DNA of 64,000 nucleotides from Dokdonia pacifica (GCF_900188275.1 NZ_FZNY01000007.1:62001-126000), one strand, 5' to 3'; positions 25,933 to 35,978 are shown, numbered from the stretch's first letter. Translations and numbers: made by a program. Notes: generated from the letters alone by a model not told the origin.

Positions 25933-26910
25933 TTACTTTTTCCTGTTAATTACGTAGTTTACCATAAGTTCCAAAGAATCACGATACTCAGACTGAGGAT
26001 AACTATGTAGAATTTCCAGCGCTTCTTGCTGAATTTTTTTCATCTGAGTAATTGCATACTCCAATCCTCCTTCATTTTTCACAAAGGCAATTACTTCTTT
26101 TACCCGTTTCTTATTGGTATTGTGATTTTTAATACTATTGATGAGCCAGTTTTTCTCCTTGACAGATACTTTGTTCAAAACGTAAATGAGTGGTAAGGTC
26201 ATCTTTTGCTCTTTTATATCGATACCTGTAGGTTTTCCTATTTTATCATCTCCGTAATCAAAAAGATCATCTTTGATCTGAAATGCCATTCCAATAAGTT
26301 CTCCAAAGTGTCTGAGTTTTTCTACTTCTTCTTTGGAAGCATGAACAGCGCAGGCACCTAGAGCACAACACGCTGCAATAAGTGTTGCTGTCTTTTGGCG
26401 AATAATTTCGTAATAAATTTCTTCTGTAATATCGAGCTTTCTCGCTTTTTCAATTTGAAGTAACTCCCCTTCACTAATCTCTCGTACAGCGACAGATATG
26501 ATTTGTAATAAATCAAAATCACCATTATCTATAGAAAGCAATAAACCTTTAGAAAACAGAAAATCTCCTACTAATACAGCAATTTTATTTTTCCATAATG
26601 CATTGAGAGAGAAAAAACCTCGTCGTCTATTACTATCGTCTACCACATCATCATGCACAAGACTGGCCGTATGAATAAGCTCAATCACAGAAGCACCTCT
26701 ATAGGTACGGTCATTTACTTGTCCATTGCCCATCATTTTAGCGACAAGAAATACAAACATAGGGCGCATTTGCTTTCCCTTTCTGTTTACAATATAATGT
26801 GTAATACGGTTTAAGAGCGCTACTTTTGAACGCATAGAGAGTGCAAACTTTTCTTCAAAAAGTTCCATCTCATAGGATATAGGTTCTTTGATTTGCGCAA
26901 CAACTTTCAT
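25933..26910 (-). CDS. Trans-polyprenyl diphosphate synthase
   Basis: A 325-residue all-trans prenyltransferase (IspA/IspB family) that elongates isoprenoid diphosphates, probably to the menaquinone side chain. The first Asp-rich motif is LVHDDVVDDSNRRRG and the second is IKDDLFDYGDD; GKQMRPMFVFL is the N-terminal binding motif. Bulky residues before the first motif suggest chain-length control, but the exact length (C30-C40) is not readable. Located upstream of cysQ with a palindrome in the 71-bp gap. Confidence 0.93.
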   Translation of the reverse strand: MKVVAQIKEPISYEMELFEEKFALSMRSKVALLNRITHYIVNRKGKQMRPMFVFLVAKMMGNGQVNDRTYRGASVIELIHTASLVHDDVVDDSNRRRGFFSLNALWKNKIAVLVGDFLFSKGLLLSIDNGDFDLLQIISVAVREISEGELLQIEKARKLDITEEIYYEIIRQKTATLIAACCALGACAVHASKEEVEKLRHFGELIGMAFQIKDDLFDYGDDKIGKPTGIDIKEQKMTLPLIYVLNKVSVKEKNWLINSIKNHNTNKKRVKEVIAFVKNEGGLEYAITQMKKIQQEALEILHSYPQSEYRDSLELMVNYVINRKK

Positions 26911-27070
26911 AGAGAATCAAAGATAACGTCTTAATGCATTATAACATAAAAACGAAGTACTAAAACTCAACTCTTAATCAATATTAAGTTTACTTTTTTA
27001 CAAAAAACATAAAACTTGATTTTTTAAATAAATATTTATGTACATTGTATTGTAATAAAAAAAATGAAAA

Positions 27071-27700
27071 ATGAAAAAAATTACATTACTATTATCGGTT
27101 ATTATCTTGATTATCTCCTGTCAAAAAGATGAATTAAATGAAGAAAGTTTAAATGGAGATAATATTGCAAAATTACAATTATTAAACAATGACGAATTTG
27201 AATTTTTTCCTTTATGTGAAAGTAATGACATTCCATTATTTATAGACAATCCATTTAATCATCCAAATTATCCAGATCAATTTTTTGCTCATGATGTTAG
27301 CGGGGTCTTTTCCGGTGTAACAATCTGTGAAGATGTTTTAGGCAATAGCACCCCACGTCGTGAATGTTATCCTTCTCAATTAAAAATTCAACTTGAAAGA
27401 GAGTTTAGTAAACATACTAATAATATTTTATGTAATCAAAAAGGAGTACAATGCCCTACTAATGGAGTATTAATAGGAACATATGTAGGGATAATTGATT
27501 TAGAATCCCAATTCAATGTTGATACTACTAATGGAGAAATATCTATAGATGAAGCTAATCATATGTACCACCAATTTATGTGTGAGCTCCTTGAATTAGA
27601 TACAGAATCTTCTGAATATATAGTAGTAGATACTCTACATTGGGATTTTTGGGATATAACAGTAATACAATACACAATAAAATTATATGAAAATATTTAA
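27071..27700 (+). CDS. Lipoprotein of unknown function
   Basis: A 209-residue protein with a lipoprotein signal (LIISC, Cys17) and no domain I recognise. Several Cys are spaced through the mature chain (FPLCESNDI, VTICEDVLG, RRECYPSQ, NILCNQKGVQCPTNG, HQFMCELLELD), suggesting disulfides in an exported protein. It stands alone between divergent and convergent neighbours, followed by a strong bidirectional terminator that overlaps the rlmN stop. Unknown role. Confidence 0.65.
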   Translation: MKKITLLLSVIILIISCQKDELNEESLNGDNIAKLQLLNNDEFEFFPLCESNDIPLFIDNPFNHPNYPDQFFAHDVSGVFSGVTICEDVLGNSTPRRECYPSQLKIQLEREFSKHTNNILCNQKGVQCPTNGVLIGTYVGIIDLESQFNVDTTNGEISIDEANHMYHQFMCELLELDTESSEYIVVDTLHWDFWDITVIQYTIKLYENI

Positions 27701-27723
27701 AAAATAATTAATATTACTACCAT

Positions 27724-27762
27724 AAAAAATGAAGCTTTATGTATTTTAAAGCTTCATTTTTT
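27724..27762. terminator. Bidirectional terminator between the lipoprotein gene and rlmN
   Basis: A 16-bp stem AAAAAATGAAGCTTTA with TAAAGCTTCATTTTTT and a 7-nt loop. It serves convergent genes and includes the last codons and stop of rlmN (27754-27762). Confidence 0.9.
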
Positions 27763-28794
27763 ATTTGCCAGTTGTCCACAAGCAGCATCAATATCTTTTC
27801 CTCTAGAACGTCTTACCGTTACAGTGACTCCATTTGCTTCTAGTGTATTCACATAGTTATCTATTGCTTCTGGTGATGCTTGCTGAAATTGTCCATCATC
27901 TATAGGATTATATTCTATAAGATTTACCTTACTAGGTACTGCTTTACAGAAAGATAATAATGCTTGAATATCTACTTTACGGTCATTAATTCCATCCCAA
28001 ACTACATATTCATAAGTAATGCGTTTTTTTGTTTTTGCATACCAATATTGTAAAGCTTCTTTTAACTCTTGTAATGGCATTTGCTCATTAAAAGGCATAA
28101 TTTCAGTACGCACATCATCAAGCGCTGAATGAAGAGAAACAGCTAGATTAAACTTTACATTCTCATCTGCCATTTTCTTAATAATCTTAGGAACGCCAGA
28201 AGTAGATACTGTAATACGCTTTGGGGACATTCCTAATCCTTCAGGGGATGTAATTTTATCTATAGCCTTTAATACATTATTATAATTCATAAGAGGTTCT
28301 CCCATACCCATAAACACAATATTAGACAAAGGCCTATCATGATACAATTTACTCTGACGATCTATGATCATTACTTGATCTACAATTTCATCAGGATTCA
28401 AATTACGCATACGTTTAAGACGAGCGGTAGCACAAAATTTACAATTTAAACTACACCCTACTTGTGAAGATACACATGCTGTAGTTCTAGTATTGGTTGG
28501 AATTAATACCGATTCTACTACAAGTCCGTCGTGTAACTGCACTGCATTTTTAATAGTCCCGTCATTACTACGTTGCATTTGATCTACCTTAATATGATTG
28601 ATCACAAAATAGGTATCTAACAACTCTCGTGTAGCTTTTGAGATATTGGTCATATCATCAAAGCTATGAGCGCCTTTCTGCCATAACCATTCATATACTT
28701 GATTTCCGCGAAAGGCTTTATCTCCTTCAGAAACAAAAAAATCTCTCAGTTGTTCTTTAGATAATTTACGTATGTCTTTTTTCTGTGTAGTCAC
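27754..28794 (-). CDS. rlmN: 23S rRNA (A2503-C2)/tRNA dual-specificity methyltransferase
   Basis: A 346-residue radical-SAM enzyme that methylates C2 of A2503 in 23S rRNA and A37 in some tRNAs. The Fe-S motif CSLNCKFC gives Cys114, Cys118 and Cys121, and the C-terminal catalytic Cys is in DAACGQL (about residue 339). FMGMGEPLMN and VSTSGVPKII are further RlmN motifs. A terminator lies upstream at 28835, between queA and this gene, so it probably has its own promoter; TAAATTTG lies on the minus strand at 28799-28806, only 4 bp before the ATG. Confidence 0.96.
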   Translation of the reverse strand: MTTQKKDIRKLSKEQLRDFFVSEGDKAFRGNQVYEWLWQKGAHSFDDMTNISKATRELLDTYFVINHIKVDQMQRSNDGTIKNAVQLHDGLVVESVLIPTNTRTTACVSSQVGCSLNCKFCATARLKRMRNLNPDEIVDQVMIIDRQSKLYHDRPLSNIVFMGMGEPLMNYNNVLKAIDKITSPEGLGMSPKRITVSTSGVPKIIKKMADENVKFNLAVSLHSALDDVRTEIMPFNEQMPLQELKEALQYWYAKTKKRITYEYVVWDGINDRKVDIQALLSFCKAVPSKVNLIEYNPIDDGQFQQASPEAIDNYVNTLEANGVTVTVRRSRGKDIDAACGQLANKK

Positions 28795-28834
28795 GTTGCA
28801 AATTTAGGCTTTTCGCAAGGAATTAAAGTGTATA

Positions 28835-28866
28835 AAAAAACTCAAGCAAATATGCTTGAGTTTTTT
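28835..28866 (-). terminator. Terminator downstream of queA
   Basis: A 14-bp stem AAAAAACTCAAGCA with TGCTTGAGTTTTTT around AATA, with T-run arms on both strands. It separates queA from rlmN. Confidence 0.88.
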
Positions 28867-28875
28867 GTGTATTAG

Positions 28876-28895
28876 ATTTCCACTTCCGCGGAAAT
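28876..28895. repeat. Imperfect palindrome ATTTCCAC-TTCC-GCGGAAAT
   Basis: An eight-base arm on each side with one mismatch, touching the queA stop codon. The same arms occur without mismatch at 45953-45972, so it is probably a second small dispersed family. Confidence 0.6.
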
Positions 28896-29944
28896 TAGAT
28901 AATAAGCATGGCATCACCATATGAATAAAATTGATACCCTTCTTTTATAGCTTCATCATAAGCTTTCTTCATTAAATCATGTCCTGCAAATGCAGAAACC
29001 ATCATTAATAATGTAGATTTTGGAGTATGGAAATTTGTAATCATACAGTTTGCAATACTAAAGTCATATGGAGGAAAAATAAACTTATTTGTCCACCCTT
29101 CAAATTCGTTTAATGTATTTGCACTAGACACTGCACTTTCAAGTGCTCTCATCACAGTTGTACCTACTGCGCATATTCTACGTTTTTCTGTAATAGCTCT
29201 ATTAATAGTATCTGTGGCTGGCTTACGGATATACGCTTCTTCGCTATCCATTTTATGCTTAGACAAATCTTCTACTTCTACGGGACTAAATGTTCCTAAT
29301 CCTACATGTAATGTAACCTCAGCAAAATTAACGCCCTTTATTTCAAGACGTTTTAGTAAGTGTCTTGAAAAATGTAATCCAGCCGTAGGCGCTGCTACAG
29401 CCCCTTCTTCTTTTGCATATATGGTTTGGTAACGCTCTTGATCTTCTGGCTCTACCTCTCTTTTAATGTACTTAGGTAGTGGTGTCTCTCCTAAATCTGT
29501 AAGCTTTCTTCTAAACTCTTCGTATGAACCATCATATAAGAAACGTAAGGTACGTCCTCTAGAAGTAGTATTATCAATTACTTCTGCCACAAGACTCTCA
29601 TCATCTCCAAAGTATAATTTATTTCCAATTCTAATCTTACGAGCAGGATCCACTAAAACATCCCAAAGACGTGTTTCTGAATTTAATTCTCTAAGTAAAA
29701 AAACTTCGATACGCGCTCCCGTTTTTTCTTTGTTTCCATATAAACGTGCAGGAAATACTTTTGTATTATTAAGAACCATCACATCTTCTGGATCAAAATA
29801 GTCAATCAAATCCTTGAACGTCTTATGTTCTATGGTCTGATCTTTTCTATTAAGAACCATTAATTTTGATTCATCGCGATTTTCTGCTGGGCGTTCTGCA
29901 AGAAGCTCTTCTGGTAAGTTAAAGTTGAAATGTGATAATTTCAT
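28895..29944 (-). CDS. queA: S-adenosylmethionine:tRNA ribosyltransferase-isomerase
   Basis: A 349-residue enzyme of queuosine synthesis that transfers the ribosyl part of SAM to preQ1-tRNA to form epoxyqueuosine. It begins [33 protein letters not shown] and includes [48 protein letters not shown] and [18 protein letters not shown], all QueA motifs. The predicted promoter at 30030-30061 leaves an approximately 80-nt leader that carries a palindrome. Confidence 0.96.
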   Translation of the reverse strand: MKLSHFNFNLPEELLAERPAENRDESKLMVLNRKDQTIEHKTFKDLIDYFDPEDVMVLNNTKVFPARLYGNKEKTGARIEVFLLRELNSETRLWDVLVDPARKIRIGNKLYFGDDESLVAEVIDNTTSRGRTLRFLYDGSYEEFRRKLTDLGETPLPKYIKREVEPEDQERYQTIYAKEEGAVAAPTAGLHFSRHLLKRLEIKGVNFAEVTLHVGLGTFSPVEVEDLSKHKMDSEEAYIRKPATDTINRAITEKRRICAVGTTVMRALESAVSSANTLNEFEGWTNKFIFPPYDFSIANCMITNFHTPKSTLLMMVSAFAGHDLMKKAYDEAIKEGYQFYSYGDAMLII

Positions 29945-29982
29945 CCGTTGGCAAAGTTTTTAGTTATGTATGGTATTTATTT

Positions 29983-29996
29983 GCTTTCGCGAAAGC
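29983..29996. repeat. Dispersed palindrome GCTTTCGCGAAAGC, exact copy
   Basis: In the queA 5' leader, between its predicted promoter and start codon, in the gap to aroA. Confidence 0.95.
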
Positions 29997-30029
29997 GTAT
30001 ATAACAACACAATCGTTTTTGCAAGATGG

Positions 30030-30061
30030 CAAATATACAATCTCGGGATAGGGGTTGTCAA
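30030..30061 (-). promoter_or_regulatory. Predicted Bacteroidota promoter for queA
   Basis: On the minus strand, TTG (complement of 30059-30061), then 21 nt, then TATATTTG (complement of 30030-30037). Both elements are perfect. It lies immediately after the aroA stop. Confidence 0.65.
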
Positions 30062-30065
30062 GTAA

Positions 30066-31319
30066 TTAATGAATTATCTCTTGTTTAAACCCTAAAGTTT
30101 TCAAATCTTCCCAAAAATCAGGGTATGATTTTGATACAACACCGGCATCTTCTATACAAATAGGAACAAACAATCCAAGAGGTGCAAATGCCATAGCCAT
30201 TCTATGATCATGGTATGTTGCTATAGTACAATTTTCCTTTATAGGGGTTATTCTTGTCTTTAGATGCAAGGTTTTATCTGTAACTTCAATATCACCGCCT
30301 AGTTTTGTGATTTCTGCTTTGAGTGCTTCTAATCGGTCGGTTTCTTTTATTTTAAGTGTATGCAATCCTGATAAATCACATGCAATTCCCAATCCAAAAC
30401 AGCTCACTGCTATAGTTTGTGCAATATCTGGACTATTACTTAAATCCAATGTTAGTGTTTCTGGAAGTTCCTTATGAGCATCTAATCGCAGAGTTAATGC
30501 ATGATTTTCAAAATGAGAGGTCACACCCAATTCTGTATAAATTTTTGCGAGTACTGCATCACCTTGTAAACTATCTTTTTTATAACTAGAAATGGTGATC
30601 TCTGTAGGATGACTATCCTTATGCTTATGCATTAAAGCAACTAGGCTATAATAATAAGAGGCACTACTCCAATCTGATTCTACTGTAATTGTTTTCGACA
30701 ATTCACCTAATGCTGCAGGTTGAATTTTTATAGATTGTCCTTCAAAACTTGCTATTATATCTAATTGATGCAAGAGTTGCAATGTCATATTTATATAAGG
30801 AACAGATGTAATTTTCCCTTCTAGGGTTATGATGAGTCCCTCTGGAAGTGTTGCTCCTATAAGCATTAATGCTGAGATATATTGACTACTTACATTTGCT
30901 TTTAGGGTCACTTCATTTTTGGTTAAAGAAGTCCCTTGAATACATAAAGGCGGATATCCTTCCTCTTTTTGATATTCTATTTGAGCACCTAATGATCGTA
31001 ATGCATCTACAAGTATCCCAATAGGGCGTTCTTGCATACGCTTACTTCCTGTTAAGATTGTTTTACGGCCTTTTTGGATTGCAAAATAAGCAGTAAGAAA
31101 TCTCATAGCTGTTCCAGCATGGTGAATGTCTATAGTTTCAGCATCACTTAGCAACGCTTTTTGCATTAGCATCCCATCATCACTATTAGATAGGTTTTCT
31201 ATGGCAATTCCTTTAAAAAGGGCTTGTAATAACAACAATCGATTGGTCTCGCTTTTAGAACCTGTTATTTTAATAGCACCCGTAAGGTGTGTATGTGTAT
31301 TTTGTATGTTAAGAAGCAT
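30066..31319 (-). CDS. aroA: 3-phosphoshikimate 1-carboxyvinyltransferase (EPSP synthase)
   Basis: A 417-residue enzyme of the shikimate pathway joining PEP to shikimate-3-phosphate. KITGSKSETNRLLLLQALF contains the KSxSxR-type substrate site (KSETNR); GTAMRFLTAYFA, a phosphate-binding RPIG, PDIAQT, KETDRLEAL and YHDHRMAMA follow in order. It is somewhat shorter than the E. coli enzyme and typical for Bacteroidota. It follows the MazG-like gene by 8 bp on the minus strand. The DAHP synthase and tyrA/pheA genes of the same pathway lie at 41.8-45.9 kb. Confidence 0.95.
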   Translation of the reverse strand: MLLNIQNTHTHLTGAIKITGSKSETNRLLLLQALFKGIAIENLSNSDDGMLMQKALLSDAETIDIHHAGTAMRFLTAYFAIQKGRKTILTGSKRMQERPIGILVDALRSLGAQIEYQKEEGYPPLCIQGTSLTKNEVTLKANVSSQYISALMLIGATLPEGLIITLEGKITSVPYINMTLQLLHQLDIIASFEGQSIKIQPAALGELSKTITVESDWSSASYYYSLVALMHKHKDSHPTEITISSYKKDSLQGDAVLAKIYTELGVTSHFENHALTLRLDAHKELPETLTLDLSNSPDIAQTIAVSCFGLGIACDLSGLHTLKIKETDRLEALKAEITKLGGDIEVTDKTLHLKTRITPIKENCTIATYHDHRMAMAFAPLGLFVPICIEDAGVVSKSYPDFWEDLKTLGFKQEIIH

Positions 31320-31327
31320 ATGGTATT

Positions 31328-31654
31328 CTATTTAAGCTTCTCATTATTATGATGTCTATCATGATCACGCTTTGTCTTGATATCTAACTTTTTATCAAAA
31401 GCCTCTTGTAAGTTTACCCCTGTTTGATTTGCTAGGCATAACACTACAAACATAACATCTGCCAACTCTTCGCCAAGGTCTTTATTTTTATCACTTTCTT
31501 TCTCACTTTGCTCTCCATAACGCCTAGCTATAATACGCGCTACCTCTCCTACTTCCTCTGTAAGTTGTGCCATATTTGTAAGTTCGTTAAAATAACGAAC
31601 ACCATGGTTTTTAATCCAATCGTCTACGGCTTGTTGTGCATTTGAAATATTCAT
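31328..31654 (-). CDS. MazG-like nucleotide pyrophosphohydrolase
   Basis: A 108-residue all-alpha NTP pyrophosphohydrolase. The metal-binding motifs LTEEVGEVARIIAR and DLGEELADVMFVVLCLANQTG match single-domain MazG-like proteins. It is probably involved in nucleotide-pool cleaning; substrate not predictable. It lies between the DUF3857 array (2 bp upstream) and aroA (8 bp downstream), so it is in the same transcript as both. Confidence 0.9.
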   Translation of the reverse strand: MNISNAQQAVDDWIKNHGVRYFNELTNMAQLTEEVGEVARIIARRYGEQSEKESDKNKDLGEELADVMFVVLCLANQTGVNLQEAFDKKLDIKTKRDHDRHHNNEKLK

Positions 31655-31656
31655 GG

Positions 31657-33663
31657 TTATTTTTTTTTCAAAACTACTTTTTCTTTTTCTTTAGCCACAA
31701 TTTGTGCGTAGAAATTTTTGATTTCATTATAAGCATCTGCTTTCACTAAGGTACTATTGCTTTTAAAAGAACTCAGAACTTGTATGCTTTGATCATTTAC
31801 TTGTTTAAAAGCTATTTTATAGGACCCTAATCCACCTGAAAGCTTTAGTTCTATAGATTCGGGCATACTATCTACCGTATATTCTTTGGGTAATTTAAAG
31901 GTAATTGTATTTTCAACAATTCTAGGATATATAAAATCTATAGGAAGTTCTCTATTTGAAGCTTTAAATGGGTTTTCAGGTTTTTCTAAAAATAAATGCG
32001 GAGAAAGGTACATTTTATCATCTACAATCTCTGTATAATTAGATGTTTTAAAACCATAAGAAATCATCGTTGGTTTTGATGAGTTTTCAAGTTCAAAAAC
32101 AACATCATACACATTATTTTCATTTATGATTTCTTTCAGAACATCTTCTTGATAATCTTGATCTTCCCCTTTAAGTATATTTCTAATAGATAGCCCTTCA
32201 TTATTTGAATATTTCTGACGGCATTTGCCTGAAATTTCTCCCTTTTTATTTATAGAAACTATAATAGAAGATTTATTATCAGAATGTTCACTTGAAAACA
32301 ATGGAATAGACAAAGATTCTCCGTTTTCCTTTAAAAGTCTACCTTCCCAATTCATTACACGTTCTGGTAATAAACCTGGATATAAATTTTTACCAGAAGC
32401 ATCCATTAGGATCCACTTATTATCATAATAAACTGCCGCTATAGCATAATCAAAACCATCTACCGTTGGAAATATAGGAATCCCATTATCTTTAGTACTT
32501 GCCATAACTGGCGCTGCTTTTAGCCCCATTCTTTTTAATAGAGATACTAATAATGTATTAATTTCATAGGCTGTGCCCTTTTTTTGATAATAAGCTTTCT
32601 TTAAATCTTGTGACCTATACTTATTTATTCCTCTATCCCAAGTCATTCTATCTTGTATATAGTTATAGGCAAAATTCATTCTATCTAAGGTTGCTACAGA
32701 CTTTCGTTTTAAAGTATCACTTACACCTTCTAAAAAACTAGCTCTATCAATTTGTCCGGCAACACGTGCTGGATTATTTAGATATTCTGCTACCTCATCC
32801 CAACTTTTAGCTCTTTTTTCTTTAATCCCTTTTTTAAATTCTACCGTTGCCAATTCATAAACAACAGATATCCTATAATTTTCCATGTTATTTACAAAGG
32901 GCTCTTCTTTTAAGGCTGGAATATCTTGAAGATGATACTCTGAAACAATATCGTTATATTTTATTCTATTTGTGAGTGTCTTACTAGTTCTTCCACCAAA
33001 AGGGTTTCTGAGTTCAAAACTGGCATTTTCTTGACGAAGCTTTACATAATCATTAGAGATAATATCTCTATACCCTTTAATAAACTTATTATAATCAAAA
33101 AATTGAGGGGATTCTATGATAGCAAATGCATTTTTAACAGGAATATCTTCTTGAAAAATAACATCATCTATCTCATAATAGGAAGACTCTACAGTGTATT
33201 TATATTCAATAATAGTTCCTTGTTTAACTTCAGGCATTGTTATAGTAACTTCATCTAAATTTTCATTAATCCTATTTTTTATAATACGTTCCTTGGGAGT
33301 TTTGATTTTAACTACTTCACCACCTTCTATATTGTACGTGTAAGCTTCTACCTTTTTTACAGCCTCTGACTCTCTCCCTTCATTAAACAATTGTATCTTT
33401 TTTGTGCCATAAGAAAACCCTGAGATACTGTTGATCTTTATTACCTCATGCACTGTTGTATACAAAAGCCAACCATCAAGATCATCACGATATTCAAAAT
33501 TCGTTCTTCTATACTTATTTAAAAAAACAGCAGGCGCTGCCTTTTCTTCCTTACTTAAGGGAATATCAAAATGTTCTTTACTAATCTTCCCTAATTTAAA
33601 TTCCTGGGCATTTAAAGAGGTAACAAAAGAGAATATTAATAAAAGAAGAACCGTGTATCTCAT
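31657..33663 (-). CDS. DUF3857/transglutaminase-like protein, catalytically degenerate (copy 4 of 4)
   Basis: A 668-residue exported protein (signal peptide ending SLNAQ). It has an N-terminal DUF3857 beta domain (about 50-260), a transglutaminase-like core (about 310-430) and a C-terminal beta domain. Aligned by eye with the copy at 37844, the catalytic Cys is Ala365 (KKGTAYEIN) and the His is Tyr406 (GFDYAIA), while the Asp remains (ILMDAS, Asp421). It is therefore probably not a cysteine protease or transglutaminase. The nearest relative is the 668-residue copy directly upstream. Role unknown; periplasmic. Confidence 0.87.
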   Translation of the reverse strand: MRYTVLLLLIFSFVTSLNAQEFKLGKISKEHFDIPLSKEEKAAPAVFLNKYRRTNFEYRDDLDGWLLYTTVHEVIKINSISGFSYGTKKIQLFNEGRESEAVKKVEAYTYNIEGGEVVKIKTPKERIIKNRINENLDEVTITMPEVKQGTIIEYKYTVESSYYEIDDVIFQEDIPVKNAFAIIESPQFFDYNKFIKGYRDIISNDYVKLRQENASFELRNPFGGRTSKTLTNRIKYNDIVSEYHLQDIPALKEEPFVNNMENYRISVVYELATVEFKKGIKEKRAKSWDEVAEYLNNPARVAGQIDRASFLEGVSDTLKRKSVATLDRMNFAYNYIQDRMTWDRGINKYRSQDLKKAYYQKKGTAYEINTLLVSLLKRMGLKAAPVMASTKDNGIPIFPTVDGFDYAIAAVYYDNKWILMDASGKNLYPGLLPERVMNWEGRLLKENGESLSIPLFSSEHSDNKSSIIVSINKKGEISGKCRQKYSNNEGLSIRNILKGEDQDYQEDVLKEIINENNVYDVVFELENSSKPTMISYGFKTSNYTEIVDDKMYLSPHLFLEKPENPFKASNRELPIDFIYPRIVENTITFKLPKEYTVDSMPESIELKLSGGLGSYKIAFKQVNDQSIQVLSSFKSNSTLVKADAYNEIKNFYAQIVAKEKEKVVLKKK

Positions 33664-33686
33664 TTTCTGTTTTTATATTTTTATTT

Positions 33687-33700
33687 GCTTTCGCGAAAGC
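33687..33700. repeat. Dispersed palindrome GCTTTCGCGAAAGC, exact copy
   Basis: In the 52-bp gap between two DUF3857 copies, with flanks identical in style to the 29983 copy (TTATTT on the left, GTAT on the right). Confidence 0.95.
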
Positions 33701-33715
33701 GTATACTTAAAAAAC

Positions 33716-35722
33716 TTACGTTTTCACTAAAACTATTTTTTCTTTTTCTTTGGCTACAATTTCTGAATAAAAGTCTTTCATTTCATTATAAAATGAAGAT
33801 TCAACAAGTGTTTTACTCAATTTGAGTACGCTTGTAAGTTGTATGCTATTTTTATTGTTTTGAACAAAAGTTAATTTATATGAGCCTACTCCTTGCGGTA
33901 ATTGAACTTCTAAAGGCTCTGGGATATATTCTACTTCATATCCTTCGGGTATGTTAAGTGTAATATTATTTCCAATCCACTGAGGATATTTAAAATCTAT
34001 TGGATAAAATCGTTCTTCACTTTTAAAAGGGTTTTCATAATTTCCAAGAAATAGTATTGGAGAAATAAATAGTTTTTCTCCTATAAACTCAGATTTATTA
34101 TCTAACGCAAATGCAAATGATATGATAGCTGGTTTTGACTTATCATCTAACTTAAATTTAAAATTATTGATTGTTTCTAAGCTTAGCCGATTCTTTACTA
34201 TTCCTTGCTTTTGAACTTCATTTATTTCTGACAAATCATTTCTTATTTCTGAGCCATAATTTCTAGAAAATGACTGCCTACAATTACCTTTAATGTATCC
34301 ATCACTAGTAATATTTGCAATAATAAAAGATTGTTTTTTAGCATATTTTGTAGAAAATAAATTAATGGGTTTAGATGTTCCGTTATCTGCTAATAATCTT
34401 CCTTCCCAATTCATAACTCGTTCTGGAATCAAGCCCGGAACGAGGTATTTATCTGTTGCATCCAACAAGATATAACCCCCTTCATATTCTACAACACCAA
34501 TCACATAATCGAGTCCTTCTAAAGTAGGATATATAGGCACCCCATGATTTTTTGTGCTCGCTAGTACAGGACTTGCATTCAAGCCTATTTTCTTAAGTAA
34601 TGCAACCAGCATAAAATTAATTTCATAAGAATTCCCCACTTTATCCTTAAATGCTTTTTTAAGATTACTTTCTTTATAAAAGTTTTTATTCCCATCCCAA
34701 TTCATATGGTTTTGTATATATGAATAAGCCGCTTCTATTCGCTCACGTATCGAACCTGTGTTCTTAATTTGCTGTGCATATTCATTTAAAAAAGAAGTAT
34801 TAGGCATTTTACCTTCAGGGTAATAATTTTCATACCACCTTTTCAATACATCATCCCATGTTTTGGATACAGTTTCTTTTACTTCCCTATTATATTTTAA
34901 TGACACTAACTCATAAATAACAGATGCTCTATAATTTTCAAGATTATTGACATAGTTTTCTTCTCTCATAACCGACAGGTCTTTAAAAGTATATTCTGTC
35001 ACTATTTCATTATACTTGAAATTTGTTGTTAAAGTACGTTGTGTACGACCTCCAAAAGAATTTTTCTGTTCTCTACTAAAATTCTCATTACGCTGTTCTA
35101 TAGATTTTTTGGGTGTTACATCTAGAAATCCTTTTACAAAAGTATTGTATTCAAAAAACTGAGGAATCTCAATTTTGGCGATCATACTTTTAACAGGAAT
35201 ATCTTCTTGGATGATTACATCTTGTATTCTTAAAAAAGTAGATTCAATAGTATATTGATATTCTATAATAGTTCCTTTACGTACTGAAGGAAGCACTAAA
35301 GACACTTCATCAAGATGTTCATAAACGTTATTGGATAATATATTTTCTTTCTCTATTTTCTTTTTATCTATCTTTCCATCTTCTAGGTTATAGGAATATC
35401 CTTCTACTTTTTTCAATTCATCTATATTCCTGCCTTTTTTAAATATTGGTATTTTATGCGTCGCATATTTGTATCCATCAGCAGAATTGATCAGAATAAC
35501 GTGATGAATCATTGTATTTACAAGCCAACCATCTAGATCATCTTTGTATTCAAAATGTGTTCTTCTCTCTTTATACAAGAATACAGCTGGAGCTGCTTCC
35601 TGTTCTCCGTTTAAAGAAATATCAAAATGTTCTTTTTTTATTTTACCAACTTTAAAATCCTGCGCATTTGCTACAATGACAAACAACATTAATAGAGTTA
35701 ATAATTTATATTTTATATTCAT
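33716..35722 (-). CDS. DUF3857/transglutaminase-like protein, catalytically degenerate (copy 3 of 4)
   Basis: A 668-residue protein, the same length as copy 4 and collinear with it throughout. Signal peptide ends VANAQ. In the transglutaminase core the Cys position is Ser365 (KVGNSYEIN), the His position Tyr406 (GLDYVIG), and Asp421 (ILLDAT) is kept. Both copies share NPFGGRT/NSFGGRT and the conserved PERVMNWEGRLL after the core. This pair looks like the most recent duplication in the array. Confidence 0.87.
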   Translation of the reverse strand: MNIKYKLLTLLMLFVIVANAQDFKVGKIKKEHFDISLNGEQEAAPAVFLYKERRTHFEYKDDLDGWLVNTMIHHVILINSADGYKYATHKIPIFKKGRNIDELKKVEGYSYNLEDGKIDKKKIEKENILSNNVYEHLDEVSLVLPSVRKGTIIEYQYTIESTFLRIQDVIIQEDIPVKSMIAKIEIPQFFEYNTFVKGFLDVTPKKSIEQRNENFSREQKNSFGGRTQRTLTTNFKYNEIVTEYTFKDLSVMREENYVNNLENYRASVIYELVSLKYNREVKETVSKTWDDVLKRWYENYYPEGKMPNTSFLNEYAQQIKNTGSIRERIEAAYSYIQNHMNWDGNKNFYKESNLKKAFKDKVGNSYEINFMLVALLKKIGLNASPVLASTKNHGVPIYPTLEGLDYVIGVVEYEGGYILLDATDKYLVPGLIPERVMNWEGRLLADNGTSKPINLFSTKYAKKQSFIIANITSDGYIKGNCRQSFSRNYGSEIRNDLSEINEVQKQGIVKNRLSLETINNFKFKLDDKSKPAIISFAFALDNKSEFIGEKLFISPILFLGNYENPFKSEERFYPIDFKYPQWIGNNITLNIPEGYEVEYIPEPLEVQLPQGVGSYKLTFVQNNKNSIQLTSVLKLSKTLVESSFYNEMKDFYSEIVAKEKEKIVLVKT

Positions 35723-35978
35723 AATTTGACAAGAACTAGTTTTTTAAATTTCTAAAGGTTCTTCAAAAATTTCTTTTAATCAAACAGTGACATTGATTAA
35801 TGAAGTTTTATATATACAACAGATACCAACAGTTAATACATTCAAGAGCTATTTGCGACTCCTTATTTCATCATTTTAATACCTGCATAACACACGCAAA
35901 TTATATTTGTTATGAAAAAAGATTACACTGCATATACTTAGTTGAAGCAAATACTTTATAACATTTGACATATGTAAC
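35723..35978. other. 256-bp gap inside the DUF3857 array
   Basis: AT-rich sequence between copies 2 and 3. I see no gene, palindrome copy or clear terminator; it may hold a promoter for the two downstream copies. Confidence 0.5.

Noticed and set aside
28697-28712. TTTCCGCGAAAGG in rlmN as a palindrome variant
   Set aside because: Symmetry is broken and the protein sequence (FRGNQVYEW) is conserved family sequence.
35723-35978. Remnant of a fifth DUF3857 gene in the gap
   Set aside because: I could not read any segment resembling the family in either strand.
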